The notes under the pieces were generated by a model. That model searched no databases. It had not been told where the DNA came from and saw only the letters and a list, made by a program, of their open reading frames with translations. 64,000 nucleotides of DNA from contig NZ_JBBKTX010000002.1 in NCBI RefSeq assembly GCF_044962685.1, forward strand, positions 186,001 through 250,000. Reading direction: 5' to 3'. Every line of letters begins with the position of its first letter. Within the stretch, counting starts at the first letter, position 1. Origin of the DNA: Oceanobacter antarcticus (GTDB lineage Bacteria; Pseudomonadota; Gammaproteobacteria; Pseudomonadales; Oceanobacteraceae). This document shows positions 41,300 to 51,188 of this stretch, in pieces. Position numbers and translations under genes: made by a program.

Positions 41300-44026
41300 A
41301 TGCCAGCTAACCAACCTGATGATTCGAATACATCGCCACTAACCAACGCGACGATCAAGCAGCACTATAGCCGCCCGCCGTCGTTTACCGATTTGCTGCC
41401 CTGGATGGAATACATCCCCGAGAGTAGGGCATTTTTGTTGGAAGACGGCGTCAGTCTTGGTGCCCTATTCGAGGTGCAGCCGGTCGGTTGCGAGGCAAGG
41501 ACGCCAGCCTTTATGACCCAGCTGCGTGACGCCATTCAAACGGCAATCAACGAGGCCATTCCCGAGCGCGACGATGCGCCTTGGGTCTTACAGATCTATG
41601 TGCAGGACGAGCCCAGGCTAACCCAATTCAATGAGTCTTTGGCCCGTTATCCTTCGCCGACGGTGCGCGCATCGGATTATTCTCAACATTACCAGTCGGT
41701 GATGTCGAAGCACCTGCAAGCGATTTCCCGACCGGGTGGGTTGTTTGACGATACCACCGTCACCGGTTCGCGTTGGCAGGGGCAGCAACGGCGGATCCGC
41801 GTTGTGCTCTACCGCCGTTTGAAAAACAACGGCAAAATGCCACCCGCTGTTGAAATGGAGGAGGCGCTCAATGACGTGGCCACCAAATGGATCGCCTCAC
41901 TGGCCTCTGCCGGAATCAACGCCCAACGGGCCAATGGTCAAGCGTTTTATCAGTGGTTGCTGAGCTGGTTCAATCCCAATCCACCGCTGGCAGACGGTAA
42001 TCCGGAATCACTGCTGCAGTTGGCACCTTATCCGGGTGATGACAATTTACCCTTCGGCTATGACTTTGCCGAACAGCTTACGCTGTCGATGCCACACTCC
42101 GACGAGGCATCCTCGAGCTGGATTTTCGATAAACTGCCGCACACCGTCGTGACCGTCCAAAGCTTGCGGCGGGCCCCGGACATCGGGCACTTTACGGCGG
42201 AGCGCCAGGCCGGGGATCAGGTGTATTCGCTGTTCGATCGTTTGCCCGAGCACACCATCATGGCAATAACACTCACGCTCAAACCGCAAGACACCACCCG
42301 CAATCACATTGCCCAGATCAAGCGCGCAGCGGTGGGTGATTCCGCAGAGGCGTCGATCACCCGGGAAGATGCGGAACACGTGGAGCGGGAAATGGCGCAG
42401 GGCAACAAGCTGTATCCCGTGAGCATGGCCTTCTATGTGCGCGGAGATAATCAAAAGGCGCTACGGAACAATTTGAATCGTCTCCACGCGCTGCTTTTGC
42501 CCAATGGTCTGCAGCCCATTGCCCAGGAAGCTGACCTGCTGTCGCTCGACAGTTACATCCGTAACCTGCCCATGGCCTACGACGCCGACCTGGACAAATC
42601 CCGCCGTCGCTCGCGCCTGATCTTCTCCCGGCATATTGCCAATTTGGTACCGTTCTACGGCCGTTCCCGTGGCACCGGTCATCCCGGCCTGGTGTTCTAC
42701 AACCGGGGTGCCGAACCGCTGGTCTTCGATCCGTTGCACCGGGATGACCGCAAGAAGAACGCCCACATGCTGATCCTGGGGCCGACGGGGGCGGGCAAGT
42801 CAGCACTGCTAGTGTATCTGTTGCAGCAGATGATGGCACGACACCGGCCACGGATTTTTATCATCGAGGCCGGGGCTTCGTTTTCGTTGTTGGGGCAGCA
42901 TTTTGCGCATCACGGTCTGTCAGTGAACCAGATCACCCTGAACCCCAATGTCGATGTCAGCCTGCCGCCCTTTGCCGATGCGCTTCGACTGCTGGATCGT
43001 CGCCATGCGTTTAATCCGCTCGACGTCGATGAGTCCACAATGGAGGAGACGTTAGACGAAGATGATGAGATGGACGAAGAGGGCGGCGGGCGCGATATTC
43101 TCGGCGAAATGGAGATTGCTGCACGTATCATGATCACCGGTGGCGATGAACGTGAAGACGCGCGATTGACCCGGGCCGACCGACTGCTGATCCGTAATGC
43201 CATATTCCTTGCCGCAAAAACCGTGAAAGAGACCAGTCGACCCCAGGTGATTACCCAGGATGTGGTCAACGCCTTCCAGACCATCGCCACCAACAGGGAA
43301 TTGCCCGAACACCGGCGTAATCGAGCACTGGAAATGGGGGATGGTATGGCGCTGTTCTGTTCGGGCCTGGCGGGCCACTTCTTCAACCGGCCGGGGCAGT
43401 CCTGGCCAGAAGCCGATGTCACCATCCTCGAAATGGGCATGCTGGCCCGGGAAGGCTACGAAGATCAACTCACCGTCGCTTACCTGTCCATGATGAGTCA
43501 CATCAACGACCTGGTGGAACGTCATCAACACGACGATCGGCCCACGCTGGTGGTGACTGACGAAGGCCATATCATTACCACCAATCCCTTGCTGGCGCGC
43601 TACGTGGTCAAGATCACCAAGATGTGGCGCAAGCTCGGTGCCTGGTTCTGGATTGCCACCCAGAATCTGGAAGACTTTCCGGACGCCAGCCGCAAAATGC
43701 TCAATATGATGGAGTGGTGGCTGTGCCTGGTCATGCCAAAAGAAGAGGTGGAGCAGATCGCCCGCTTCAAGGATCTGAATGATGAACAACGCAACCTGCT
43801 GCTGTCTGCCCGCAAAGAGCCGGGAAAATACGTGGAGGGAGTCGTCCTGGCCGACAAGGTCGAAGCGCTGTTCCGCAACGTGCCTCCTGCTTTGTCGCTA
43901 GCACTGGCCATGACTGAAAAGCATGAGAAGGCTGAACGTGCAGCGATTATGCGTGAGCAAGGCTGCTCAGAATTAGAGGCTGTTTATGAGATGGCTAGAC
44001 GAATTGAAAATAGCAGGAATCGTTAG
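41300..44026 (+). CDS. traC: conjugative transfer ATPase, PFL_4706 family (TraC/VirB4-like)
   Basis: The VirB4-class motor of the channel, 908 residues. Walker A LGPTGAGKS is at about 493-501, followed by Walker B (PTLVVTDEGHIITTNPLL) and a WFWIATQNLEDFPDAS segment. The N-terminal half carries the usual VirB4 partner domain with FTDLLPWMEYIPESRAFLLEDG. An acidic loop with an unusually long Asp/Glu run (about 575-600) follows. The last about 20 codons are AT-rich and end with TAG overlapping the convergent gene's stop. Confidence 0.93.
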   Translation: MPANQPDDSNTSPLTNATIKQHYSRPPSFTDLLPWMEYIPESRAFLLEDGVSLGALFEVQPVGCEARTPAFMTQLRDAIQTAINEAIPERDDAPWVLQIYVQDEPRLTQFNESLARYPSPTVRASDYSQHYQSVMSKHLQAISRPGGLFDDTTVTGSRWQGQQRRIRVVLYRRLKNNGKMPPAVEMEEALNDVATKWIASLASAGINAQRANGQAFYQWLLSWFNPNPPLADGNPESLLQLAPYPGDDNLPFGYDFAEQLTLSMPHSDEASSSWIFDKLPHTVVTVQSLRRAPDIGHFTAERQAGDQVYSLFDRLPEHTIMAITLTLKPQDTTRNHIAQIKRAAVGDSAEASITREDAEHVEREMAQGNKLYPVSMAFYVRGDNQKALRNNLNRLHALLLPNGLQPIAQEADLLSLDSYIRNLPMAYDADLDKSRRRSRLIFSRHIANLVPFYGRSRGTGHPGLVFYNRGAEPLVFDPLHRDDRKKNAHMLILGPTGAGKSALLVYLLQQMMARHRPRIFIIEAGASFSLLGQHFAHHGLSVNQITLNPNVDVSLPPFADALRLLDRRHAFNPLDVDESTMEETLDEDDEMDEEGGGRDILGEMEIAARIMITGGDEREDARLTRADRLLIRNAIFLAAKTVKETSRPQVITQDVVNAFQTIATNRELPEHRRNRALEMGDGMALFCSGLAGHFFNRPGQSWPEADVTILEMGMLAREGYEDQLTVAYLSMMSHINDLVERHQHDDRPTLVVTDEGHIITTNPLLARYVVKITKMWRKLGAWFWIATQNLEDFPDASRKMLNMMEWWLCLVMPKEEVEQIARFKDLNDEQRNLLLSARKEPGKYVEGVVLADKVEALFRNVPPALSLALAMTEKHEKAERAAIMREQGCSELEAVYEMARRIENSRNR

Positions 44027-44835
44027 AAAAGCTCGGTTTGTAGTGTGATCGGCGGTGCAAACACACCAATAATGATGAAGGGATTTTGCGCCCATCCGTC
44101 GTATTGTAAAGTCGTACCCAGAAAAAGGTGGAGGTCCTTGGTGTTAGCAAAGTCATCAATGTATTTCTTTCTGACATCGAGTATCGCCTTCTTTTCGTCG
44201 CCATGATGCCTTTTCAGGCAATTCCAAAACAGCATGCCGATTTCCCAATCCTCAATCATCATCGTGCTTTCTTTGCCTTTATCGTCGAGGAGTCGGTATG
44301 AAAATTTGTAAGGGAGTTTGTTGACGACGCTAAAATATTCGGGAGTATCGGAAAATAGATCGCCTTGTTTCGCTTGCTGCTTGAGAGCTTCGATTTTTCC
44401 CTTATCCCACTCTCGATCAACTTCCTCGACAACCAAGTCGAGTATTTTTGTTGGTTTGAAGGTGGCTAGTGATAGGGTGCCTGACTTATTGAGCTGGATT
44501 AACTCATCCAGATTCTCATAAACACTTCCTTTTTCAAATACGTAGGACTTGCGTTCTTGCCAATTATTTTCTGTACCCATTTTTTCATGAAGCGTGATGG
44601 CGTCCGGACTTAGCAGCCGATGACTTTCATGGCGTTTGTCACTCTTGTTTTCGACAACGTCCAACTCTACCCATTGGAATTTATCGTACTTATCGAACAA
44701 CTTACGGAATGGAACGGGGTAGATTCGTATCCATGAGCCATCTTCTCGAATGCCGGCAGTACAAACCAGCTCACTGTATGCTTTAGATATGGTGGGGTAT
44801 GTCTTGACTGTAATGAGTACGCGTTCTTTTTTCAT
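44023..44835 (-). CDS. dual-OB-like uncharacterised protein beside the DUF488 gene
   Basis: A 270-residue protein without clear enzyme motifs. The N-terminal region (RVLITVKTYPTISKAYSELVCTAGI, then GSWIRIYPVPFRKL) looks like two OB-type beta barrels with a conserved Cys and Tyr; a linker region holds KSGTLSLATFKPTKI, and the C-terminal end has GKIEALKQQAKQGDLFSDTP and DWEIGMLFWNCLKRH. Homologues I recall are linked to DUF488 proteins; this gene lies 23 bp after the DUF488 gene on the same strand, so they form a pair. The base composition is AT-rich against the transfer genes. Its stop overlaps that of traC. Function unknown. Confidence 0.7.
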   Translation of the reverse strand: MKKERVLITVKTYPTISKAYSELVCTAGIREDGSWIRIYPVPFRKLFDKYDKFQWVELDVVENKSDKRHESHRLLSPDAITLHEKMGTENNWQERKSYVFEKGSVYENLDELIQLNKSGTLSLATFKPTKILDLVVEEVDREWDKGKIEALKQQAKQGDLFSDTPEYFSVVNKLPYKFSYRLLDDKGKESTMMIEDWEIGMLFWNCLKRHHGDEKKAILDVRKKYIDDFANTKDLHLFLGTTLQYDGWAQNPFIIIGVFAPPITLQTELF

Positions 44836-44858
44836 CGACTTCCGTGTGGTTTCTTTGT

Positions 44859-45836
44859 TTATAGGTGAACGACCTTGAACCTGCTATTTGCAATACCTGC
44901 AACAGCATCTGCAACTTTATGGCGATGACACATCGTATGACATTCTTCGAAGCAAGTAATGGCAATGCGGGCAGAGTCCAGATAAAAATCATAAAGCTCG
45001 GCAATCGTGTCTTTCTCTTCGGGAATAACTGTTTTCTCGTAATTTGAAAAAAGATTTTTGTAGTCTTGAGATGTTTTCAGGGATTTTCTTTTGTCGGAAA
45101 CAATGCCGAGTTTAGGTAAATGTTTATAACTGATACCGACGTTATTTAAGAGCTCGGACAGTTTGGTTTTCGAGAAACCGTATTTTCTGCTCAAGGGATT
45201 TTTTCTCACATCAACGAGAAGCCGAATATTGTTTTCAATCAATTTATTGAGATATTCCTCAACGGTAATCCCTTCGTACCCGATAGTGGCAAATAATTTA
45301 CCTTTTTTTGGGGCTTTGAGTTTTTGTACGGCCGCGTATTCGTCCGCCGTTAATATTTCATTGGCAACCAGACTGTTGATTGCATAATACGGGTAGCCTC
45401 GGTAGACATGCTGCAATAGCTTCTTGCCCTTGAGCGATACGTACTTATCGTGAAATAACTGGATTTTCCCGGCGTCGTCCTTTTTGAGTTGTGCAGTGTG
45501 ATTGTTAAATGAATCGGATAGTTTCCAGTCTTTAGCATCCTCCAGATAACCTGAAGCAACCAATTTGGATTTGTCGGCGTAAGATTGAAAAGAAAAACAC
45601 CCGTATTTGTAGGGCACAAACTCGTAGCTCCGATCTTTCTCGCAAAGCCGAGAGTATAGAAAGAGGTATTTCTGAAAATCAGTGCTGGCCAGTTTTCCGC
45701 CAAATGACTCAAGTAAGGCAAGTAGCACTTTCTGCCTGTAGTACATAGTTGTTTGCGCCCTTTCTCTGGGTAGTAAAGTTCCAATCGCGTCAAGTCTATC
45801 AGCTATCACACTGGGGCTAAACAAGCTGGCTCCCAT
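44859..45836 (-). CDS. SocA/DUF4065-like N-terminus fused to a DUF488 domain
   Basis: A 325-residue protein of two parts. The N-terminal half (about 30-180: RQKVLLALLESFGGKLASTDFQK cut into two helices, VPYKYGCFSFQS, KLVASGYL) resembles the DUF4065/SocA or Panacea fold. The C-terminal DUF488 domain carries ATIGYEG at about 186-191, LVDVRKNPLSRKYGFSK, ISYKHLPKLG and CFEECHTMCHRHKVADAV (Cys-His-Arg at about 300), a signature of this enzyme-like but uncharacterised family. The start at 45836 is not certain: no good ribosome site; the ATG at 45746 begins MYYRQKVLLA. Confidence 0.78.
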   Translation of the reverse strand: MGASLFSPSVIADRLDAIGTLLPRERAQTTMYYRQKVLLALLESFGGKLASTDFQKYLFLYSRLCEKDRSYEFVPYKYGCFSFQSYADKSKLVASGYLEDAKDWKLSDSFNNHTAQLKKDDAGKIQLFHDKYVSLKGKKLLQHVYRGYPYYAINSLVANEILTADEYAAVQKLKAPKKGKLFATIGYEGITVEEYLNKLIENNIRLLVDVRKNPLSRKYGFSKTKLSELLNNVGISYKHLPKLGIVSDKRKSLKTSQDYKNLFSNYEKTVIPEEKDTIAELYDFYLDSARIAITCFEECHTMCHRHKVADAVAGIANSRFKVVHL

Positions 45837-45974
45837 TGTCCATTAGAAGTGTAGGGGATGCTGCCAGGTGATCAAGAATTAAGCACGATTCGGTTTGAAG
45901 GGATTTCCGGTTTAATAAGCGCTGAGTTGGCCGCAGGATGTCGGGATACACCTGGCATCTGGAGTCGCTTTTAA

Positions 45975-46433
45975 ATGGCTGACTATCATAGGAATTCACT
46001 GAAAGGCTGGTATGTGGCGCTATCTGTCATCGTGGCGTTTGGGTTGATTACCAATTTGCAAGCTAACGATGCTGAAGGGCCTGTCATTGAAGCTTTTGTC
46101 GGGAATATAGAACTTGGATTACGTGAGCCAGAAAATACGACAGTCTATAACATAGAGCGTATAGCACATCTTCAACAAGCACTCTCCAAGGACTTGCCCA
46201 GTGACCCGGAAAAAGCCAAAAAGTTGGTTCTAGATCGCTTTCAACAGATAGATACCCAGCTCAGCCATGAACTGGAAAACGCCGCTAACGGCCTTGTGCA
46301 GGCGATGCAGTACGGCATTGATCGCTACCCGGCCATTGTCTTCGATGGCAAGGCTGTGGTGTACGGCATCACCGACATTCGTGCAGCAAGTCAAGTGTAT
46401 CGGCAGTGGCAGGCCGGGGAGGCTCGACCATGA
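45975..46433 (+). CDS. TIGR03757 family ICE protein (PFL_4709-like)
   Basis: A 152-residue secreted protein with a signal segment (about 11-30), a helical centre, and the C-terminal YPAIVFDGKAVVYGITDI that typifies this family. The first 200 bp are AT-richer than the rest, marking the edge of cargo 2. The stop overlaps the next start (ATGA). Confidence 0.85.
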   Translation: MADYHRNSLKGWYVALSVIVAFGLITNLQANDAEGPVIEAFVGNIELGLREPENTTVYNIERIAHLQQALSKDLPSDPEKAKKLVLDRFQQIDTQLSHELENAANGLVQAMQYGIDRYPAIVFDGKAVVYGITDIRAASQVYRQWQAGEARP

Positions 46434-47455
46434 TGCGCGCTATCCGCCGTTGTGGATTCATCCTGCTGATGTGGGCGCCCCTCATGAGCCATGCTGGAAC
46501 CATCTCCACCACGGAAATCGTTTCCCAGACCACGAGTGCCGCGCTCAGCTGTATGCGCTGGATGCCGGTGGGGATGTGCTTTTGGCTGCGCTGTTCCATT
46601 TATGAATGCGATGTCGAGACCTCAATCAAAGTTGGCCATTACCAGCCGGATGCGGTGGTGAGTAGTTACAACGAACTCGGTAGCAATCCCTGGACAGAGA
46701 TCCGCAGTATTCTTGGGGCCGCTCAAAGTTCCGCCGCGACAGGACTGCTCGGCAGCTTGCTGGCCGTGCCCATCGAGAGCGCCGGGAATCGAACGGAAGG
46801 TGGGCAGGGCAACAAGGACCACCGTAATCTGATCTTTCGGGAGACCGATGTCATCGGCCATCCTTTAGGTTCGCTGCCAGGTGTCCTGGCGGGTACCGGC
46901 TATTTGTGTGAATCGGAAACCACCTCCTTTTATCCCTATTTCATGTCGAGCCTGGATGCGCTCTCCTGGCGTATGGAAATCCCGGAAATGTTCTATCCAG
47001 CGAGTCTGATACCCGGCATGCGGGAAATCGGCACCTGGCCTCTGCAGACCTGGGGTGGTGTCTACCCCAGAACAGGCTGGACCACACAGGCAGAGGAGCC
47101 CAAGGCCGCGGCAATCAATGCGCAGCGAGCCGGGGATATCGTGACCCGGAACGGTCAGCCGCACATTTACGATCAGATCGAACCGTCTTCCAGCTCCGAC
47201 CAGCGGATTTGGTCGCCGGGTCCATTGGTTGAAGACGATCCTGCCACCGGTGAGTGGCAGATGTTGCTCCCCAAAGCAGAATCAAGCTGCGCTGTTTTTG
47301 GCACCAACGATCTCGCCAGCGCCAATGGTTGGGGTGGTGGCCGCGTGGACGAGGAGGGTGATTACGCCTGGAACCTGTGGAGGCCTTATCAGTGCTGTGA
47401 AAAGGAAGGCCAGTTTTTTCTGTTCGACATCAACTGGATCAATTATCCGCCATGA
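46430..47455 (+). CDS. TIGR03756 family ICE protein (PFL_4710, TraU-like)
   Basis: A 341-residue secreted protein with a signal peptide (about 1-22) and Cys-rich region (SCMRWMPVGMCFWLRC) as in TraU/PFL_4710 proteins that aid mating-pair stabilisation. Later segments ETTSFYPYFMSSLDALSWR and the GWTTQ region, and a final CC motif (RPYQCCEKEGQ), fit. Start ATG at 46430 overlaps the previous stop. Confidence 0.88.
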   Translation: MMRAIRRCGFILLMWAPLMSHAGTISTTEIVSQTTSAALSCMRWMPVGMCFWLRCSIYECDVETSIKVGHYQPDAVVSSYNELGSNPWTEIRSILGAAQSSAATGLLGSLLAVPIESAGNRTEGGQGNKDHRNLIFRETDVIGHPLGSLPGVLAGTGYLCESETTSFYPYFMSSLDALSWRMEIPEMFYPASLIPGMREIGTWPLQTWGGVYPRTGWTTQAEEPKAAAINAQRAGDIVTRNGQPHIYDQIEPSSSSDQRIWSPGPLVEDDPATGEWQMLLPKAESSCAVFGTNDLASANGWGGGRVDEEGDYAWNLWRPYQCCEKEGQFFLFDINWINYPP

Positions 47456-48792
47456 TCAAACACAACCCTATTTACTGTCTGCTGATCGCTTTGTCGATTG
47501 CCATTGGTCCGGTCAGCTATGCCGCTCAGGCGCCCACAGAAGATGGGCTGTGGTATTACGAGATCGGTGGCGCTGAACCGGTCTCGGTACCGGCGAACCC
47601 CGCCGTGGTCTCCACAACGTTGGGTGGCTCTGCGCAACTGGGACTCGGCTACAGCTGCGGCAAGTTCGATCCGGTGGCGGCGGTCACCAATACCTTGAAC
47701 GACATCGGTTCCGGTGTCGACAACATGATGAACGCCATGACGGCAGCGGCCACCAGCGCTATAGCGTCGTTACCTGCACTCATTCTGCAACGGGCCAATC
47801 CCGGCCTGTACGACCTGTTTCAGAATGCCCTGATCAAAGCCGAAGAAACCATGCAGCTGGCCACCAAATCCTGCGAGCAGATGGAGGCGGAGATTGCTCA
47901 GGGTAAGAACCCCTACGCCGATCTGATCACCTTGTCCAAGGGTAACGATTGGAAGGTGCAAATGGGTATTGGCGGCAACGATGCCGTCACCGCCAAAGAC
48001 ACGGTGGAATCCTCTAACGGCGATAACGGTGTGCCCTGGATCGGTGGGCAAGCCGGGGGAACCGGTCAGCCAGTGCTGGAGTTCACTGGCGACATCGTCG
48101 AGGCCGGTTACAACATCAATATGAATCGCGCCGTGACTGACACCACCCCGGTACCGGCCGCATCGGCCACCCGCCTGTCGGAAATCTGGGGGTCGCCGGC
48201 CGAAGCTCGGGACTGGACCGTGGATGTGGTGGGCGAGAATATCGTCACTACCTGCGACACCTGCCGCAAGGACAGCATTCCCGGTACGGGCCTGCTGCCG
48301 AAGCTCTATCAGGAATCCGCCACTGTCACCACCGAGATCCAGAACCTGGTCAGTGGCGCGACTCCACTCACTCTGACTAACCTGGAGCAGATCACCGCAC
48401 CCGGCGTTGCCATCACCCGCCAGGTGATCGAAGCGATCCGCGAGATGCCGGCCTCAGAGCAGAGCCTGATCATGGGCCGCCTGGTCTCCGAGATCAGCAC
48501 CGCACGCACGGTCGAGAAGGCACTGTACGCCCGACGTCTGCTGCTGTCGGGGCGGCAGGTCCCTGAGGTCTACGCCACCGAAGTGGCCCGCGAGCATGCG
48601 GACAACTCCATCGCCGAGCTCGATAAAGAAATCGAAAACCTGCTGTTTGAAACCCGTGTACGCAAAGAAGTGGTCTCCGACACCGTTGCCACATTACTGG
48701 AGCGAGCGGCTGCCAAACGGCAGAGTTCACTTACCGTACCGGAAGTGCCGACCCTGGATCCCAATCCGTTGCGAGGTGGGCGTGTTCAATAA
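47452..48792 (+). CDS. PFL_4711 family ICE protein (TIGR03755, TraH-like)
   Basis: A 446-residue exported protein with a signal (about 1-25), the family GYSCGKFDPVAAVTNTL and CEQMEAEIAQGKNPYADL segments, and CDTCRKDS (paired cysteines) before a helical coiled-coil C-terminus. Positioned as in related ICEs, between TraU-like and TraG-like genes. Start overlaps the TraU-like stop (ATGATC). Confidence 0.88.
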   Translation: MIKHNPIYCLLIALSIAIGPVSYAAQAPTEDGLWYYEIGGAEPVSVPANPAVVSTTLGGSAQLGLGYSCGKFDPVAAVTNTLNDIGSGVDNMMNAMTAAATSAIASLPALILQRANPGLYDLFQNALIKAEETMQLATKSCEQMEAEIAQGKNPYADLITLSKGNDWKVQMGIGGNDAVTAKDTVESSNGDNGVPWIGGQAGGTGQPVLEFTGDIVEAGYNINMNRAVTDTTPVPAASATRLSEIWGSPAEARDWTVDVVGENIVTTCDTCRKDSIPGTGLLPKLYQESATVTTEIQNLVSGATPLTLTNLEQITAPGVAITRQVIEAIREMPASEQSLIMGRLVSEISTARTVEKALYARRLLLSGRQVPEVYATEVAREHADNSIAELDKEIENLLFETRVRKEVVSDTVATLLERAAAKRQSSLTVPEVPTLDPNPLRGGRVQ

Positions 48793-49150
48793 CATCCGAA
48801 CAAGACGAAAAAACTTTCTGCTATTCACCACCATGGCGGTGTTGCTGACAGCGCTGGCGGGGTATCTCCTGATGCATCGATTACAAACGGATTCCGTGCA
48901 ATCCGTTCAACAGAGCATCGACGACTGGCGGACGACACTTACAGCCATGCGCTGGACAGTGATCGCTGTCATTGCCTTTGGCTGGAATCATCTGGTTGCC
49001 TGGCTGGCTGATGCAAAAATCCTGAGCCAGGCCAAAGCAACCAGACTAACAGGCTTACGCTGGCGCGCCGTCACCTGGTTGGTTTTGCTCGAATTGGTGT
49101 TAGGGCAGGGTGTGTTGGTCAATGCCATTGGCTTGATGGTTAGAGCTTGA
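48782..49150 (+). CDS. small ICE membrane protein
   Basis: A 122-residue protein from a GTG at 48782 with site GAGGTG; upstream in-frame codons belong to the previous gene. Three hydrophobic helices (about 13-30, 57-78, 100-119) predict an inner-membrane protein. No family recognised; its position between PFL_4711-like and TraG-N proteins is conserved in my recollection of these ICEs. Confidence 0.7.
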   Translation: MFNNIRTRRKNFLLFTTMAVLLTALAGYLLMHRLQTDSVQSVQQSIDDWRTTLTAMRWTVIAVIAFGWNHLVAWLADAKILSQAKATRLTGLRWRAVTWLVLLELVLGQGVLVNAIGLMVRA

Positions 49151-49166
49151 TCGTTGGAGCAGGGCA

Positions 49167-50735
49167 ATGAGTGTCGATAGCTATCTGGAGCTCTTTACTT
49201 CCCTTTTTGGCTGGACCTTCTACGGCATTCTGTGGGATGTGCTGGTCAGTACCGGCATCGTCTATCTCCCGTTTCTGGGCATCCTGATCGACAACTGGCG
49301 CGAACCGGCGCAGGGCGGTGAGGTGGGCCATGCCAGCGGCCTCTCACTGCGGCGGATGGAGATCGAGCTGTTCATTGCGCTGTTGGTAGTCGTGCTGGCC
49401 GGGCAACCCGCTGCCCTCACGCCACTCAATGCCGGTACCTTGTCCTACTCGCCGCCGCCGACCTTGCTGAATCCAGCGCCAACAACCGCGACCGTCGCTG
49501 CCCCACAGAGCACCTATGGTTCGACCGGATTCACGGGTTCTGCCGCAACCGTCAATGTTCCCGTCTGGTGGTACGGCGTGATCGCCCTCAGCTCCGGCCT
49601 GAATCATGCCATTGTCGAAGGCCTGCCAACCGTGGCAGATATGCGCACCTTCGAGCAACAAGCACACCTGGCCACCATTGCCGATCCGCGACTCCGGCAG
49701 GAGGTGAGTGATTTCTTCAGCCAGTGCTATATTCCGGCCCGTTCCAAATACCAGACTGAACGACCAAACACAGCGGCCATCAATGGCATTATCACCACCT
49801 ATGGCGCCGATGACCCCGACTGGATGGGCTCACACGTCTATCGGGATACCGCCGGCTATTACGATACTCTGCGCCCGGCCAATCAAATCACCGATTGGGC
49901 TTACAACGCGGCCAGGGATACGGAATACGATCCGACGACTCCGCCAGCCTGGGGCAAACCCTACTGCAAACAGTGGTGGGAAGATGGGGCCATCGGCTTG
50001 CGGGAGAAACTGATCAATGAGGCAGATGCCACATCGGCCGGCTTCTCCGGTCTGGTGGTCGCTATCGCGCCGGCACTGGCCAGCGAGCAGCAAAACGACG
50101 CCGTCGCCAAAACGGTTCTCACCAATGCGCCCCCCTCCTGGTCGAGCAATGATCTGATCGCCAATAATGCATCTGGGGCAGGATTGGTCAACACCGCTGG
50201 ATCCATCGTCAAAGGCGGCCTGGCGACCGGTGGTGTGGTCACCGCATCGGCCCTGTTTTCCGTCACCATGACCGCCGTGTTGCAGTCATTGCCCATGGTC
50301 CAGGCCATTATGCTGCTGGGCATCTATGCCCTGCTGCCACTGGTGGTGGTTTTGTCCCGCTACTCCATTGCCATGATGGTGGTCGGTGGCATGGCCATCT
50401 TCACCATCAAGTTCTGGACAGTGCTCTGGTACCTGGCCATGTGGGTGGATCAGAACCTGATTCTGTCCATGTACCCGGACGTCAATGTCTTCCTGCAGAT
50501 CTTTGCCAACCCTGGTGAACACGATGCCAAGCGCATGCTGTTGAATATGATCACAACCAGCCTCTACCTGGGATTGCCGCTGCTGTGGAGTGGGATGATG
50601 GCGTGGGCGGGGGTGAATATAGGGCGCTCTATCACTGCAGCTACTTCCCCGCTCGCAAGGCCTGCTGATGATGCAGGAAGGCAGGGCGGCAGTTTGGGTA
50701 AAATGGCCGTCTCAAAAGGGATGAAAAAGAAATAG
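49167..50735 (+). CDS. traG: TraG N-terminal domain conjugation protein
   Basis: A 522-residue membrane protein. Several transmembrane segments (about 15-35, 72-90, 335-420, 447-475) surround a periplasmic domain with WYGVIALSSGLNHAIVEGLP and a Tyr/Asp-rich segment. This is the TraG-N domain of MPF-G and F systems, which acts in mating-pair stabilisation. The conserved C-terminal TraG region is absent, as is usual in this class of ICE. It closes the second block. Confidence 0.88.
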   Translation: MSVDSYLELFTSLFGWTFYGILWDVLVSTGIVYLPFLGILIDNWREPAQGGEVGHASGLSLRRMEIELFIALLVVVLAGQPAALTPLNAGTLSYSPPPTLLNPAPTTATVAAPQSTYGSTGFTGSAATVNVPVWWYGVIALSSGLNHAIVEGLPTVADMRTFEQQAHLATIADPRLRQEVSDFFSQCYIPARSKYQTERPNTAAINGIITTYGADDPDWMGSHVYRDTAGYYDTLRPANQITDWAYNAARDTEYDPTTPPAWGKPYCKQWWEDGAIGLREKLINEADATSAGFSGLVVAIAPALASEQQNDAVAKTVLTNAPPSWSSNDLIANNASGAGLVNTAGSIVKGGLATGGVVTASALFSVTMTAVLQSLPMVQAIMLLGIYALLPLVVVLSRYSIAMMVVGGMAIFTIKFWTVLWYLAMWVDQNLILSMYPDVNVFLQIFANPGEHDAKRMLLNMITTSLYLGLPLLWSGMMAWAGVNIGRSITAATSPLARPADDAGRQGGSLGKMAVSKGMKKK

Positions 50736-50742
50736 GGAGCTG

Positions 50743-50952
50743 TTACAAGTCCTCCTCATACCAGCCATCTGGATCAGCTCCAGAGTCCATACGTCCGGTA
50801 CGAAAATTGTGATCCCCAAATCGGTCTGAGCCATCTCCTAAGGGGCGGTCTTCGCTTTCGTCGTCATCGGCGCTGAATAGAATGCCCAAAGCGGTTACGA
50901 GCAAAGCAGCACTGGCTCTGAGGATATTGGCAATGTGGTTGACAGTATTCAT
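50743..50952 (-). CDS. hypothetical small acidic protein
   Basis: A 69-residue opposite-strand protein just after traG. It has an N-terminal hydrophobic helix (about 8-26: ILRASAALLVTALGILFSA) followed by a very acidic tail (DDDESEDRPLGDGSDRFGDHN). Similar small genes exist at the end of transfer blocks; function unknown, moderate support. Confidence 0.55.
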   Translation of the reverse strand: MNTVNHIANILRASAALLVTALGILFSADDDESEDRPLGDGSDRFGDHNFRTGRMDSGADPDGWYEEDL

Positions 50953-51098
50953 CGGCAGACTCCATCTGCGGGTTACTCCAGTCCAGATTTAAGTATAGCG
51001 CCGTTGGACAAAAAAACTTAGCTCAGCCACTCAATCCTGACGGGGTGGGCCTCAAGTCAATATTTGCAGTTCTGGCGCTTAATGGAAGTATCCGTTGA

Positions 51099-51112
51099 TT
51101 GATCTATGTCAA
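51099..51112 (+). promoter_or_regulatory. FNR/ANR-like box before the first copper protein gene
   Basis: TTGATCTATGTCAA matches TTGAT-N4-(A/G)TCAA. It lies about 60 bp ahead of a likely start site set by TTGAAC (51131-51136) and TATCTT (51153-51158), spacer 16, and 76 bp before the ATG at 51189. The rest of the 50,953-51,188 gap shows no gene. Confidence 0.45.
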
Positions 51113-51188
51113 TCATCAAGGGCGTTATGTTTGAACTTTCGAGAGAATAAGGTATCTTTCCTAATGTTAATATAACCATTTGCAGATT

